DNA from: Sphingobium psychrophilum | GTDB taxonomy: Bacteria; Pseudomonadota; Alphaproteobacteria; Sphingomonadales; Sphingomonadaceae | Length of the DNA stretch: 64,000 nucleotides | Direction of reading: 5' to 3' | Assembly (NCBI RefSeq): GCF_012927105.1 | Contig: NZ_JABBFV010000001.1 | Location: 618,413 to 682,412, forward strand | Part shown: positions 8,914 to 18,208 of the stretch, one piece after another | Position numbering within the stretch: the first letter of the stretch is position 1 | Layout of the letters: each line of letters starts with the position of its first letter | Made by a program: the position numbers and the translations under genes | The notes under the pieces: generated by a model | The model's database searches: none | What the model was told of the DNA's origin: nothing | The model's input: only the letters and a program-made list of their open reading frames with translations

Positions 8914-10068
8914 TTACCGCAACATGTCCCGCGCCACGATCATCCGCATGACCTGGTTGGTGCCCTCCAGAATGGAATGCACCCGCAGGTCGCGCCAGAT
9001 GCGTTCGATCGGATAGTCCATCAGATAGCCATAGCCGCCATGGAGTTGCAGCGCGCGGTCGGCCACCGACGATCCGGTGTCCGTAGCGAAGCGTTTCGCC
9101 ATCGCGGCGAAGCGGGTCTTGTCGGGGGCATTATCCGTCACCTTGACCGCGGCCGCATAGAGCAGCGTGCGGGCGGCCTCCAATTCGGTCTGCATGTCGG
9201 CCAGGGTGAACTGCGTATTCTGGAAATCGGCGATGGACTGGCCGAACTGCTTGCGATCCTTGGTATAGCGCACGCTTTCATCGATGCAGCGTTGCGCCCC
9301 GCCCAGCGAGCAGGCGCCGATATTGAGGCGGCCGCCGTCTAGCCCCATCATCGCGATGCGAAAGCCTTCGCCCTCCGCGCCGACCAGATTTTCCACCGGC
9401 ACGCGCACGCCATCGAAATTCACCTGCGCGGTCGGCTGCGAATGCCAGCCGAGCTTGCGTTCCTGCGCGCCGAAGCTGACGCCGGGCATGTCCTTTTCGA
9501 TGACGAGGCAAGAGATGCCTTTCGGCCCATTTCCTTCCGGTGTATTTGGCCCGGTGCGGACCATGGCGAGGTAGACCTCATTCTCGCCGCCGCCGGAGAT
9601 GAACTGTTTGGAACCGGTCACGACATAATGGTCGCCGTCCCTGACTGCCTTGGTCTTGAGCGCCGCGGCGTCCGATCCCGCGCCCGCTTCGGTCAGGCAA
9701 TAGCTGGCCATGCGCGCCATCGGCACCAGGTCGGGCAGATACTTGTCCTTAACCGCCTGGCCGCCGAATCGGTCGATCATCCACGCACCCATATTGTGGA
9801 TCGATATGAAGGCGCTGGTGGACGGACAGCCATAGGCCATCGCTTCCATGATGAGCGCGGATTCCAGGCGACCAAGGCCGATGCCGCCCGAATCCTCCGA
9901 CACATAAATGCCGCCAAAGCCGAGGTCCGCCGCGGCGCGGATCGTGTCGCGGGGGAAGATATGCTTTTCGTCCCACTCCGCCGCATGCGGGGTGATCGCA
10001 TCGGCGGTGAACCGCTGCGCCATCTCCTGAATGGCGCGCTGGTCCTCGGTCAGGTCGAACTGGGTCAT
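8914..10068 (-). CDS. Acyl-CoA dehydrogenase, probable isobutyryl-CoA dehydrogenase
   Basis: A 384-residue flavoenzyme that forms a 2-enoyl-CoA. Signatures are YCLTEAGAGSDAAALKT, GSKQFISGG, the C-terminal LHGGYGYLMDYPIERIWRD and the catalytic glutamate in ILEGTNQVMR. Context with 3-hydroxyisobutyryl-CoA hydrolase and MmsB suggests isobutyryl-CoA as substrate (valine pathway), but short-chain specificity is not proven by sequence. I chose the ATG at 10068, with GGAG upstream, over longer in-frame starts. It is divergent from a LysR-type regulator across 153 bases containing palindromes. Confidence 0.88.
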   Translation of the reverse strand: MTQFDLTEDQRAIQEMAQRFTADAITPHAAEWDEKHIFPRDTIRAAADLGFGGIYVSEDSGGIGLGRLESALIMEAMAYGCPSTSAFISIHNMGAWMIDRFGGQAVKDKYLPDLVPMARMASYCLTEAGAGSDAAALKTKAVRDGDHYVVTGSKQFISGGGENEVYLAMVRTGPNTPEGNGPKGISCLVIEKDMPGVSFGAQERKLGWHSQPTAQVNFDGVRVPVENLVGAEGEGFRIAMMGLDGGRLNIGACSLGGAQRCIDESVRYTKDRKQFGQSIADFQNTQFTLADMQTELEAARTLLYAAAVKVTDNAPDKTRFAAMAKRFATDTGSSVADRALQLHGGYGYLMDYPIERIWRDLRVHSILEGTNQVMRMIVARDMLR

Positions 10069-10147
10069 GCTCTCCATCCTCCGCAAGCCTGTCCGGCACG
10101 CCAATGATGGGCGCGGCGCAGCAGGATCGCTTGTCCAGATGCTTCTA

Positions 10148-10208
10148 GCAATGCCGCGTTATTGCAAGCAATGGCGAAGTTGTGCATGGACAGGCTGCAA
10201 ATTTGCAG
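10148..10208. promoter_or_regulatory. Probable LysR operator region between divergent genes
   Basis: Three copies of a pentamer occur as GCAAT (10148-10152), ATTGC (10161-10165) and GCAAT (10168-10172). A perfect 14-bp palindrome, CTGCAAATTTGCAG, lies at 10195-10208, fourteen bases before the LysR gene start. LysR regulators usually bind such AT-centred dyads in the gap to the divergent target gene and repress themselves. The 10195-10208 site is well placed for autoregulation. Binding is inferred only. Confidence 0.55.
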
Positions 10209-10221
10209 GATAGGCGCGTGC

Positions 10222-11115
10222 ATGTTCGACTGGGACGATCTCAGGGTATTTCTGGCGGTCGCCCGCGCCCGCAAGGTCGCGCCTGCCGCCCGCGCGCTGG
10301 GCATTGATGCGACCACCATCGCGCGGCGGCTGGCGCGCCTGGAAAAGGCGCTCGACGCCGAATTGTTCGAACTGGCTGCCGGGGAACGGACGCTGACGGC
10401 GCGCGGACAGGCGCTGCTCCACCATGCAGAAGGCGCGGAAAGCGCCGCGCTCGCGGCGATGGAGGATGTGAAGGGGCAGGAGCATCGGCTGGCCGGGCAG
10501 GTGCGCCTGTCGGTGGCCGAAGGGTTCGGCACCTGGGTATTAGCGCCAGGCATGGGCGATTTCAACCGGCGGCATCCGGGCATCAGGCTCGACCTTGTGA
10601 CAGCATCCGGCTTCCTCAACCCGTCCAACCGCGAAGCCGATATGGCGGTAATGCTGGCGCGGCCGCAGCGCGGGCGGCTGACGGTCCGGCGGCTGGGCGA
10701 TTATCGGCTGCATCTTTATGCCGCGCCGGCCTATCTGGCGCGGGCTGGTACGCCGGCCGCCCCGGTGGACCTGCGCGACCATGTGCTGGTCGGCTATGTG
10801 CCCGAATTCATCTTCTCCCCCGAACTGGATTATCTGGACGAGGTGGAGGCGGGGCTGGAGGCGACGTTGCGATCGACCAGCATCATCATGCAGCAGCGGA
10901 TGATCGCTGACGGCGCTGGGATCGGCGTGCTGCCCGACTTTATCGCGCGGCGCGACCCCGCCCTGATGCCGCTGATGGCCGACCGGGTGGAAATCACCCG
11001 CAGCTTCTGGCTGGTCATGCATGGCGACCTGCGCAAGCTGGCGCGGATCGGCGCGGTGGCCGACTGGTTGCAGGAACGGGTCGACATGCTGTCGGGCCAA
11101 CGCGATGCGGGCTGA
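10222..11115 (+). CDS. LysR-family transcriptional regulator
   Basis: A 297-residue protein with an N-terminal winged helix-turn-helix (residues about 1-60, FLAVARARKVAPAARALGI, then TTIARRLARLEKAL) and a C-terminal effector-binding domain. The helix-turn-helix fits the subgroup that has DWDDLRVFLAV at the start. The ATG at 10222 puts the motif in the usual place. It is divergent from the acyl-CoA dehydrogenase gene, suggesting control of valine catabolism; the effector is unknown. Confidence 0.88.
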   Translation: MFDWDDLRVFLAVARARKVAPAARALGIDATTIARRLARLEKALDAELFELAAGERTLTARGQALLHHAEGAESAALAAMEDVKGQEHRLAGQVRLSVAEGFGTWVLAPGMGDFNRRHPGIRLDLVTASGFLNPSNREADMAVMLARPQRGRLTVRRLGDYRLHLYAAPAYLARAGTPAAPVDLRDHVLVGYVPEFIFSPELDYLDEVEAGLEATLRSTSIIMQQRMIADGAGIGVLPDFIARRDPALMPLMADRVEITRSFWLVMHGDLRKLARIGAVADWLQERVDMLSGQRDAG

Positions 11116-11195
11116 CCTAAGCGAAAGGCAATCGACGCAGCCCCTTGTCCCCGCTAAGGGAGTCGGGATGGAAATAAAGCGGTCGCATTTCGCTT

Positions 11196-11825
11196 ATGCA
11201 GCATAAGCCCAAGCGTAGTCGGGCGATCGCCTTGCCGGGCGGGGAGTTTCGCGCCCGCGCCACCGAATATCTGGATTTCCTGGCCGCCTGGGTGAAGAAG
11301 CCGCGCCAGACCGCGTCGGTGGTGCCGTCAAGCCGCTATCTCGCCCGGTTGATGGTGGCGCAGATCGATCCGCTGGACGGTCGCGTGCTGGAACTGGGCG
11401 GCGGGACCGGGGTGTTCACCCGCGCGATTCTGCAAACCGGCCTGCCGCCTGAAAAGCTGGAGGTGGTCGAAATCAATCCCGCCTTCGCGCGCGGGCTGCG
11501 CCGGCATTTTCCCCATGTGTCGATCTTGGAGACGCCCGCGCAGATCGTGTCCACCGCAACCGCGGGCGAGCCGGGCGATTATCAGACTGTCGTCAGCGGC
11601 CTGCCTTTGCTGGCGATGGACCGCTACATGCACCACGATATCCTCTCGGAATCCTTCCGCATGCTGCGGCCCGGCGGCAGCTTCGTGCAGTTCACCTACT
11701 CGATGCGCCCGCCGGTCAGCCGTGACGTGATCGACATGCTGGGGCTGGACGTGGTGCGCGCCGGCCAGACCGTGCGCAATTTCCCGCCCGCCACCGTCTT
11801 CCGCTTTTCCCGGCGCGGCGAATAG
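11196..11825 (+). CDS. SAM-dependent methyltransferase, phospholipid N-methyltransferase-like (PmtA type)
   Basis: A 209-residue protein with a Rossmann SAM-binding motif VLELGGGTGVFTRAIL and the acidic loop VVEINPAFARGL. The preceding segment TASVVPSSRYLARLM is characteristic of rhizobial-type PmtA, which methylates phosphatidylethanolamine towards phosphatidylcholine. The same family is often labelled rRNA adenine methyltransferase-like. The ATG at 11196 has no strong ribosome site, so the exact start is uncertain. Function is inferred from motifs. Confidence 0.72.
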   Translation: MQHKPKRSRAIALPGGEFRARATEYLDFLAAWVKKPRQTASVVPSSRYLARLMVAQIDPLDGRVLELGGGTGVFTRAILQTGLPPEKLEVVEINPAFARGLRRHFPHVSILETPAQIVSTATAGEPGDYQTVVSGLPLLAMDRYMHHDILSESFRMLRPGGSFVQFTYSMRPPVSRDVIDMLGLDVVRAGQTVRNFPPATVFRFSRRGE

Positions 11826-11885
11826 GTTGCGTTCGGCTATCGGCTTCCTATCTTTGCCGCAACGCAAAAAGGGGCAGAGCCATCC

Positions 11886-12818
11886 ATGGCATCCATCATT
11901 GAGATCAAGGGCCTGACGAAACGCTATGCGTCGGGTTTCGAGGCGCTCAAGGGCGTCGACCTGACCATCGCGGAAGGCGAGATTTTCGCGCTGTTGGGGC
12001 CGAATGGCGCGGGCAAGACGACGATGATTTCGATCGTGTGCGGCATCGCGCGCGCCACCGGCGGCAGCGTGAGCGTCGCGGGCCACGACATCGTGCGCGA
12101 CTATCGCGGCGCGCGCACCGCGATCGGCCTGGTGCCGCAGGAATTGTCGACCGACCAGTTCGAACGGGTCATCGACACGGTGAATTTCAGCCGCGGCCTG
12201 TTCGGCAAGCCCCGCAACGACGCCCATATCGAAAAAGTGCTGCGCGACCTGTCGCTCTGGGACAAGCGCCATGCCAAGATATTGGAACTGTCCGGCGGCA
12301 TGAAGCGGCGCGTGATGATCGCCAAGGCGCTGAGCCACGAACCGCGCGTGCTGTTCCTCGACGAGCCGACCGCGGGCGTCGACGTAGAACTGCGCCGCGA
12401 CATGTGGAAGCTGATCGGCGAATTGCGCCAGACCGGCGTCACCATCATCCTGACGACCCATTATATCGAGGAGGCCGAGGAAATGGCCGACCGGGTGGGC
12501 GTGATCAACAAGGGCGAACTGATGCTGGTCGAGGACAAGACCGCGCTGATGAAGAAGCTGGGCAAGAAGACGCTGACCGTCGTCCTGGCCGAACCGATCG
12601 ATGCGGTGCCCGCAGACCTTGCCGAATGGGGCGTCACGCTGGGCGGCGAGGGTCATGAACTGGACTATATCTTCGATACCCAGGCGGAGCGGACCGGCGT
12701 GTCGTCGCTGCTGCGCAAGCTCGGCGATCTTGGCATCGGCTACAAGGATCTGAACACGCGCCAGAGCAGCCTGGAGGATATTTTCGTCAGCCTCGTCCAT
12801 CAGGAGAAGGCCGCATGA
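11886..12818 (+). CDS. ABC transporter ATP-binding protein (ABC-2 exporter, YadG-like)
   Basis: A 310-residue ATPase with Walker [11 protein letters not shown]-loop LVPQELS, signature LSGGMKRRV, Walker [13 protein letters not shown] and the switch histidine in [16 protein letters not shown]-terminal extension of about 80 residues follows the ATPase core, typical of ABC-2 (drug or lipid export) ATPases such as YadG. Its stop overlaps the ATG of the permease gene by four bases, so the two form one transporter. Substrate unknown. Confidence 0.92.
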   Translation: MASIIEIKGLTKRYASGFEALKGVDLTIAEGEIFALLGPNGAGKTTMISIVCGIARATGGSVSVAGHDIVRDYRGARTAIGLVPQELSTDQFERVIDTVNFSRGLFGKPRNDAHIEKVLRDLSLWDKRHAKILELSGGMKRRVMIAKALSHEPRVLFLDEPTAGVDVELRRDMWKLIGELRQTGVTIILTTHYIEEAEEMADRVGVINKGELMLVEDKTALMKKLGKKTLTVVLAEPIDAVPADLAEWGVTLGGEGHELDYIFDTQAERTGVSSLLRKLGDLGIGYKDLNTRQSSLEDIFVSLVHQEKAA

Positions 12819-13585
12819 GCCTCCAGAATCTGCGCGCCATCGCGTCCATCTATGCGTTCGAACTGCATCGTTTTCGCCGCACCCTGCTGACCGGCCTGCT
12901 TGTGCCGGTCATCACCACATCGCTCTATTTCGTCGTGTTCGGCGGGGCGATCGGGTCGCGCATGACGGAAGTGGACGGCATCCCCTATGCTGCCTTCATC
13001 GTGCCCGGCCTCATCATGATGGCGATGTTCACCGAAAGCATCTTCAACGCCAGTTTCGGCATCTACATGCCCAAATTCACCGGCACTATCTACGAACTGC
13101 TATCGGCCCCGGTGTCCGCGACGGAGACGATCATCGCCTATGTCGGCGCGGCGGCGACCAAGTCGCTGATCGTAGGGAGCATCATCTTTCTGACCGCGCA
13201 TCTGTTTGTCGACGTGCCGGTGGCGCACCCGTTCGCTATGGCGGGGTTCATGATCCTGATCGCGGTCAGCTTCTGCCTGTTCGGCTTCATCCTGGGGATA
13301 TGGGCGCAGAGTTTCGAACAGTTGCAGGTGATCCCGCTGCTGCTCATCATGCCGATGACCTTCCTGGGCGGCGCTTTCTATTCGGTCAAGATGCTGGCCG
13401 AACCGTGGCAGACGATCACGCTGTTCAATCCGATAGTCTATCTGATTTCCGGCTTCCGCTGGACCTTTTTTGGCAAGGGGGACGTGGCCATCGGGCTGAG
13501 CCTGTTGTTCGTCATGGGCATATTGGCCGTGTGCATCGGCGTCATCGGCTGGATGTTCCGCACCGGATACAGGCTGAAGAAATAG
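12815..13585 (+). CDS. ABC-2 type permease (YadH-like)
   Basis: A 256-residue membrane protein with six predicted transmembrane segments and the ABC-2 signature late in the protein ([12 protein letters not shown] ... [14 protein letters not shown]). It is translationally coupled to the upstream ATPase (ATGA overlap at 12815-12818). The pair resembles YadG-YadH of enterobacteria, whose cargo is unsettled. An inverted repeat at 13608-13680 follows and may end the transcript. Confidence 0.9.
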   Translation: MSLQNLRAIASIYAFELHRFRRTLLTGLLVPVITTSLYFVVFGGAIGSRMTEVDGIPYAAFIVPGLIMMAMFTESIFNASFGIYMPKFTGTIYELLSAPVSATETIIAYVGAAATKSLIVGSIIFLTAHLFVDVPVAHPFAMAGFMILIAVSFCLFGFILGIWAQSFEQLQVIPLLLIMPMTFLGGAFYSVKMLAEPWQTITLFNPIVYLISGFRWTFFGKGDVAIGLSLLFVMGILAVCIGVIGWMFRTGYRLKK

Positions 13586-13607
13586 AGGCGACGAGCAACT
13601 CCAACCT

Positions 13608-13680
13608 CCGTTCGCTTCGAGCGTGTCGAGAAGCGTATAGCGCGGCGCTTCCATTTCTCGACTACGCTCGAAACGAACGG
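13608..13680. repeat. Inverted repeat, family C/D (CCGTTCG ... CGAACGG)
   Basis: CCGTTCGCTTCGAGCGTGTCGAGAAG pairs imperfectly with the stretch ending in CTCGAAACGAACGG at 13680. The same end motif CCGTTCG/CGAACGG bounds elements at 18848-18935, 32748-32926 and 59472-59550. It lies between convergent genes and can act as a bidirectional terminator. Confidence 0.75.
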
Positions 13681-13703
13681 ACGTCGGTGGATGTCCTATT
13701 GGA

Positions 13704-14024
13704 TCAGGCCGCCTGGCTCTCCGGCGTCACGGCGAACAGCGTCACATTCTTATATTTGTCGTCGCCGTCATTGTAGAGGCCGTACATCGCCTCGAACGGC
13801 TCATCCAAGACCACGATGTCGGACAGGCCGACGATCTTGAACGTGCCGAGCTTCAACTCGCGCGGCGGTCGGCCATCGCGGTCGGTCGTCACCGCGTCGA
13901 TGAACATTTCGTCATGACGGGTGTAGAGGATGTGGGGTGCCAAGGTCACGACCATTTTATTATAGGTCACCTTAAGGCACTTCTGGAGCGCGATCGCTTC
14001 AAAAATCTCGGTAGGGGCTTGCAT
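13704..14024 (-). CDS. Small WYL-like protein of unknown function
   Basis: A 106-residue protein. The pattern (an N-terminal helix IFEAIALQKCLKVTYN, then APHILYTRHDEMFIDAV, then FKIVGLSDIVVLDEPFEAM) resembles the ligand-sensing WYL domain without the usual helix-turn-helix and with the WYL triad not preserved. The start at 14024 is preceded by AGGGA about ten bases upstream. It is encoded separately from the MATE gene on the same strand. The WYL assignment is by visual pattern only. Confidence 0.55.
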   Translation of the reverse strand: MQAPTEIFEAIALQKCLKVTYNKMVVTLAPHILYTRHDEMFIDAVTTDRDGRPPRELKLGTFKIVGLSDIVVLDEPFEAMYGLYNDGDDKYKNVTLFAVTPESQAA

Positions 14025-14116
14025 GATGCCCCATCCCTTATCGAATCGGGCGATTTTTTCAATTGCTTTGTGCGTTGCACCATATCCATCCCGTGCAATC
14101 AACGCGATGGATCGTG

Positions 14117-15487
14117 TCAGGCTGGCACCAATCCCAGCCGTTCGCGCAGCGTCCAGCGGCTGATGAGCAGCACAGCCACAGCGCCCAGGCCACTCGCCAG
14201 TCCCAGCCAGATGCCCAGCCCCTCCATGCCCAATGGGAAGGCGAGCAGGGTGCCGACGCCGATGCCGACCACCCAATAGCCGATCAGTGCAAAGATCATC
14301 GGCACGGTCGTATCCTGCACCCCGCGCAGCACGCCCGCGCCCACCGCCTGCGCCGCATCGACCAGCTGAAACAGGGCGGCCACGGCCAGGAAGCTGACGG
14401 CCAGCGTCGCGGTGCGGGCATTGGCGGGGTCGGACAGGTCGAGGAAGGCCGATACCAGTGTGCGCGGCATGAAGATCAGCAGCGCGGCGGCGCAGATGGC
14501 AAACCCGGTGCCGATCATCAGCGCCAGCCAGCCTGCCCGACCGATGCCGGCGCGGTCATGCCGGCCATAGGCGATGCCGACCCGGATCGTCGCCGCCTGG
14601 CCGATGCCCATCGGCACCATGAAGACGAGCGCGGCGATCTGGATCGCGACGGCGTGGGCGGCGAGCGAATCGCGGTCGATCAGCCCCATCAGGAAAGCCG
14701 AAGCGTTGAACACGCTGGTTTCGAAGCCCAGCGTGATCGCGATCGGCAGGCCCAGCGCCCAAACCTGCCGCTGCCGTTCGCGATCGCGAGTCCAGAAACG
14801 GCCCATCAGGCGATAGCGGCGAAAGCGCCGGTCGATCAGGATGACGGCAAGCAGGCCGAAGAAGAGGAAGCAGGAAGAAAGCGTGCTCGCCAGCCCGGCA
14901 CCGTACAGCCCAAGCGAGGGAAACCCCAGATGACCGAAAATCAACGCCCAGCCCATCAACACGTTTAACGGGATAGCGCCCAGCATGACGATCAGGCCCC
15001 AGATCGGTCGTTCCAGCGCCGCGATGAAATTGCGCAATGTGGTGAAGCCCAGAAACGGCAGCAGCGCCCATTGCAGGCCATGCATCAAATGGCCGGCCTC
15101 TCGCGCCAGATCGGCGTCCTGACCCATCGCGAGCAATATCGTCTCGCATTGCCACAGCAGCAACCAGGCGGGAGCCACGAAGAAGACGGCGGCGCGCAGC
15201 GTCTGATGGACGGTGCGGCGCACGTCGCGCACGCTGTTGCGGCGGCGGCCCCGTTCGCTTGCGATCAGGGGCGATGCGGCGGTGACCAGCCCCATGCCGA
15301 ACAGCAGCAGCGCATGGAACAGGTTGATCGCCAGCGCGCCGGCCGCAACCGCCTCCGCCCCGATCCGGCCAAGCAGCAGCAGATCGGTGGCCGCAATCGC
15401 CGACCAGGCGATGTTGCCCGCGATCATCGGCAGCGCCAGCGCGATCAACGCGCCGGCCTCGATACGCCAGGGGGAGGGGTGGGACAT
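14117..15487 (-). CDS. MATE family multidrug efflux transporter
   Basis: A 456-residue integral membrane protein with twelve predicted helices in two homologous halves. It contains the family features IALALPMIAGNIAWSAIAATDLLLLGR at the N-terminus and the matching second-half QAATIRVGIAYGR. MATE pumps export cationic compounds in exchange for sodium or protons. The start at 15487 gives the standard N-terminus; upstream sequence in frame lacks transmembrane character and overlaps the neighbouring gene region. No regulator is adjacent. Confidence 0.9.
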   Translation of the reverse strand: MSHPSPWRIEAGALIALALPMIAGNIAWSAIAATDLLLLGRIGAEAVAAGALAINLFHALLLFGMGLVTAASPLIASERGRRRNSVRDVRRTVHQTLRAAVFFVAPAWLLLWQCETILLAMGQDADLAREAGHLMHGLQWALLPFLGFTTLRNFIAALERPIWGLIVMLGAIPLNVLMGWALIFGHLGFPSLGLYGAGLASTLSSCFLFFGLLAVILIDRRFRRYRLMGRFWTRDRERQRQVWALGLPIAITLGFETSVFNASAFLMGLIDRDSLAAHAVAIQIAALVFMVPMGIGQAATIRVGIAYGRHDRAGIGRAGWLALMIGTGFAICAAALLIFMPRTLVSAFLDLSDPANARTATLAVSFLAVAALFQLVDAAQAVGAGVLRGVQDTTVPMIFALIGYWVVGIGVGTLLAFPLGMEGLGIWLGLASGLGAVAVLLISRWTLRERLGLVPA

Positions 15488-15543
15488 CACGCTATTCCTG
15501 CAAATCCGTGCGCCCGCCTGCGCGGGAGCGCGGACGCTTTGGC

Positions 15544-16479
15544 TCAATGCTTCTTCGAGGGCAACAGGTGCAGCGCGCCAACGATGATCCCGCCGACCAC
15601 CAGCCCGACGATCGCGCCGCCGATGGCGGTCACTGTCCAGTGAAGGAAGCCGCCGATCGCCGGCACGGCCAGGGCGGCGCCCTGGGCGATATGCTCGATC
15701 GTGCCGGGGATCAGGTCGATATGAAATTCGTGCAGGCCATGCACGATCAGACCGCCACCGACCCATAGCATGGCCGCGGTGCCGACCACGGACAGGAACG
15801 CCATCAGCACCGGCATCGCCTTCACCAGGCCGCGACCCAGCAGTTTCGTGCCAGCCCCGTCCTTTTTGGCGAGATGCAGCCCGATATCGTCCATCTTCAC
15901 GATCAGGCCAACGACGCCATAAACGCCCGCGGTAATCAGGATGGCGACGACGACCAGAATGATCGCTTGCTCCCACACCGGCTCACCCGCGACGGTACCC
16001 AACGAGATGGCCATGATCTCTCCCGACAGGATGAAATCGGTGCGGATCGCGCTCGATACCTTCTGGTTTTCGATTTCGGTCGAAGTGAGCGTCTGAGCCG
16101 CTTCCTCAACGACGTCATGGCCGCCTTGGACAGCCTCCAGCAGCTTTTCCACCGCCTCGAAACACAGGAACGCGCCGCCCAGCATCAGTAACGGGGGCAG
16201 CAGCCAGGGCGCGAAGGCGCTCATCAAAAGCGCGGCGGGCAACAGGAAGAGCAACTTGTTGCGCAGCGATCCCTTGGCGATTTTCCAAATGATCGGCAAT
16301 TCGCGGTCGGGGGTCAGGCCCATCACATATTTGGGCGTCACGGCGGCATCGTCGATCACGACGCCTGCCGCCTTCGTGCCTGCCTTGCCAGCAGCCGCTG
16401 CGACATCGTCCAAGGAGGTCGCCGCCATTTTTGCGATGCCCGCAACATCGTCGAGCAGCGCGATCAGACCCGAAGGCAT
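15544..16479 (-). CDS. DUF808 family inner membrane protein
   Basis: A 311-residue protein starting MPSGLIALLDDVAGIAK, the standard N-terminus of DUF808 (YedI-like). DDAAVTPKYVMG and the ELPIIWKIAKGSLRNKL segment are family hallmarks, with several transmembrane helices after residue 85. Function in the family is unknown; a transport role has been guessed. I chose 16479 over a longer reading from 16545 because of this conserved start. Confidence 0.88.
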   Translation of the reverse strand: MPSGLIALLDDVAGIAKMAATSLDDVAAAAGKAGTKAAGVVIDDAAVTPKYVMGLTPDRELPIIWKIAKGSLRNKLLFLLPAALLMSAFAPWLLPPLLMLGGAFLCFEAVEKLLEAVQGGHDVVEEAAQTLTSTEIENQKVSSAIRTDFILSGEIMAISLGTVAGEPVWEQAIILVVVAILITAGVYGVVGLIVKMDDIGLHLAKKDGAGTKLLGRGLVKAMPVLMAFLSVVGTAAMLWVGGGLIVHGLHEFHIDLIPGTIEHIAQGAALAVPAIGGFLHWTVTAIGGAIVGLVVGGIIVGALHLLPSKKH

Positions 16480-16584
16480 AGATAGTATATCCCCTGTTAT
16501 GGGCGGCGATACCGCCTTTGGCTTTGCCTCATAAGGGGCAGGCATCGGGGGGGCAATGGACCGCGTCCATTCAATAGGCGTGCG

Positions 16585-16818
16585 TCAGTAATTGCCGGGC
16601 GGGTCGCTGGCAGGGAAGGATTCGTCGGATTGTTCGTCCACCTTGTCCCAGTCCGACCGCGATACGCCCTCCTGCGGTCCCGCATCGCGAACCACGCCCG
16701 ATGAACCCACAGGGCCGCGGTCGTCAGGCGCGGCGGCGTCGCCCATCCAGTCGCGCCATCCCTTGATCGCAAAGGCACCCAGCCCCGTGACGATGGCCAG
16801 TTTCAATAGCCCCTTCAT
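16585..16818 (-). CDS. Small membrane-anchored hypothetical protein (DESFPASDPP tail)
   Basis: A 77-residue protein with one N-terminal hydrophobic helix (KGLLKLAIVTGLGAFAI), a polar linker and the C-terminal motif DESFPASDPPGNY, which recurs in many small alphaproteobacterial proteins. GGAG lies nine bases upstream of the ATG at 16818. This start overlaps the stop of the preceding gene by four bases, so the two are probably coupled. Function unknown. Confidence 0.7.
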   Translation of the reverse strand: MKGLLKLAIVTGLGAFAIKGWRDWMGDAAAPDDRGPVGSSGVVRDAGPQEGVSRSDWDKVDEQSDESFPASDPPGNY

Positions 16819-17147
16819 ATAGTCTTCTCCTGCCCATGATGCAGATGAACCCAATCCGCAGGGTCATGCCCGACCACATCGGACGTCATCATGATCTCGC
16901 CTTCCTCGTCCGCTCCACCCGATTCGGACAGGTCGGCGGCGGGCTGCGCGATCGCCCAGCGCGCCCGCAAGGCGGCGTCGATCATCGCGCCCCATGTCCC
17001 CACATCGCCCGCCTCGCGCATGGCGGCGTCGGGTTCCTTGACGATGGCGAGGATGCTGGCCGCATCCTCTATCCGGGCCTGCCATCCGCTTGGGTCGGCG
17101 GCGGCCAGATGACGCGCCAAGCGTTCGATGAGGGTGCGGTCTTCCAT
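16815..17147 (-). CDS. Hypothetical protein, 110 residues
   Basis: The protein opens with MEDRTLIERLARHLAA, then a segment AAADPSGWQARIEDAASILAIVKEPDAAMREAG, and ends in a histidine-rich WVHLHHGQEKTI. No named domain is recognised. Codon use fits the chromosome and the four-base overlap with the downstream small membrane protein supports it as real. The start at 17147 is chosen over 17210 because the N-terminal extension there looks low-complexity. Confidence 0.55.
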   Translation of the reverse strand: MEDRTLIERLARHLAAADPSGWQARIEDAASILAIVKEPDAAMREAGDVGTWGAMIDAALRARWAIAQPAADLSESGGADEEGEIMMTSDVVGHDPADWVHLHHGQEKTI

Positions 17148-17296
17148 ATCGGTCGAACGCGCACGGACGGCGGCCGTTCCGCTTGTCTGCTGTCGACCAG
17201 ATGCAGGCATATAGCCCTCCCCCTCAGGGCAGGGGTTGGGGTGGGGGCATGCCTTAATAAAGCACCGCTAGTGGGATAGCCCCCAATCCACCCCAA

Positions 17297-17326
17297 CAAA
17301 AAAGCCGCCCGTTGCGGGGCGGCTTT
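17297..17326 (-). terminator. Rho-independent terminator of the rpsF-rpsR-rplI operon
   Basis: On the minus strand, the ten-base stem AAAGCCGCCC/GGGCGGCTTT with a six-base loop is followed by a run of T residues. It lies 25 bases after the rplI stop. Confidence 0.88.
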
Positions 17327-17350
17327 CTCGTTCGATCCTGTCGGAAGAAA

Positions 17351-17956
17351 TCAGGCCTCTTCGGCCGGCTCTTCTTCGTCTTCGCTGGCGACCGAAGCGA
17401 TTTCGCCCGGTTCCGCGTTTGGATCATAATCTTCGGTGAAGCCGCTCTCGTCCTTTTCGAACAGGTCGGCCATCACGTCGACGCCCTGCGACTGCAGTTC
17501 GGCTTCTTCTGGCGAACGAGCGACGTTGACGGTGATCGTCACGGCGACTTCGGGGTGCAGCGCGACCTTGACGTCGAACACGCCCAGCGTCTTGATCGGG
17601 CGTTCCAGCACGACCATCGCCTTGGTGACGTTGGTCACGCCATCAGCGTGCAGCGCGTCGACGATGTCGCGCACGGCAACCGAACCGTACAGCGCGCCGG
17701 CGTTGGACGACTGGCGGATCAGGACGATCTGCTTGCCGTTGACGCCATCGGCAGCGGCTTCGGCGTCCGTGCGACGTGCGGCGTTATCGGCCTCGATCCT
17801 CGCGCGGTTGGCCTCGAAGACCTTCTTGTTGGCGTTGTTGGAGCGCAGCGCCTTCTTGTTGGGCAGCAGGAAGTTACGTGCGTAACCGTCCTTGACGGTG
17901 ACGACGTCGCCGATTGCGCCCAGCTTCTCGATGCGTTCGAGCAGGATGATTTCCAT
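17351..17956 (-). CDS. rplI: 50S ribosomal protein L9 with acidic C-terminal extension
   Basis: Binds 23S rRNA in the large subunit. The N-domain MEIILLERIEKLGAIGDVV and GYARNFLLPNKKAL are classic L9. The 201 residues exceed the usual length of about 150; the extra C-terminus is strongly acidic (SEDEEEPAEEA at the end). It is the last gene of rpsF-rpsR-rplI, 14 bases after rpsR. Confidence 0.97.
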   Translation of the reverse strand: MEIILLERIEKLGAIGDVVTVKDGYARNFLLPNKKALRSNNANKKVFEANRARIEADNAARRTDAEAAADGVNGKQIVLIRQSSNAGALYGSVAVRDIVDALHADGVTNVTKAMVVLERPIKTLGVFDVKVALHPEVAVTITVNVARSPEEAELQSQGVDVMADLFEKDESGFTEDYDPNAEPGEIASVASEDEEEPAEEA

Positions 17957-17970
17957 GGGTTTCTACTCCC

Positions 17971-18195
17971 TTACTTCACGATGTAGGGCAGGAGGCCCAG
18001 GTGACGGGCGCGCTTGATGGCTTGGGCCAGTTCGCGCTGCTTCTTGGCCGAAACGGCCGTGATGCGGCTGGGGACGATCTTGCCGCGCTCGGACACGAAG
18101 CCCTGGAGCAGACGAACGTCCTTATAATCGATCTTCGGCGCATCCTTGGCGGCGAAGGGGCAGCTCTTGCGGCGGCGGAAAAACGGGCGTGCCAT
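17971..18195 (-). CDS. rpsR: 30S ribosomal protein S18
   Basis: A 74-residue small-subunit protein with [50 protein letters not shown], all diagnostic for S18. It lies between rpsF (13 bases) and rplI (14 bases), the usual alphaproteobacterial order. S18 pairs with S6 on the platform of the 30S subunit. Confidence 0.97.
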   Translation of the reverse strand: MARPFFRRRKSCPFAAKDAPKIDYKDVRLLQGFVSERGKIVPSRITAVSAKKQRELAQAIKRARHLGLLPYIVK

Positions 18196-18208
18196 GTCTC
18201 AGATCTCC

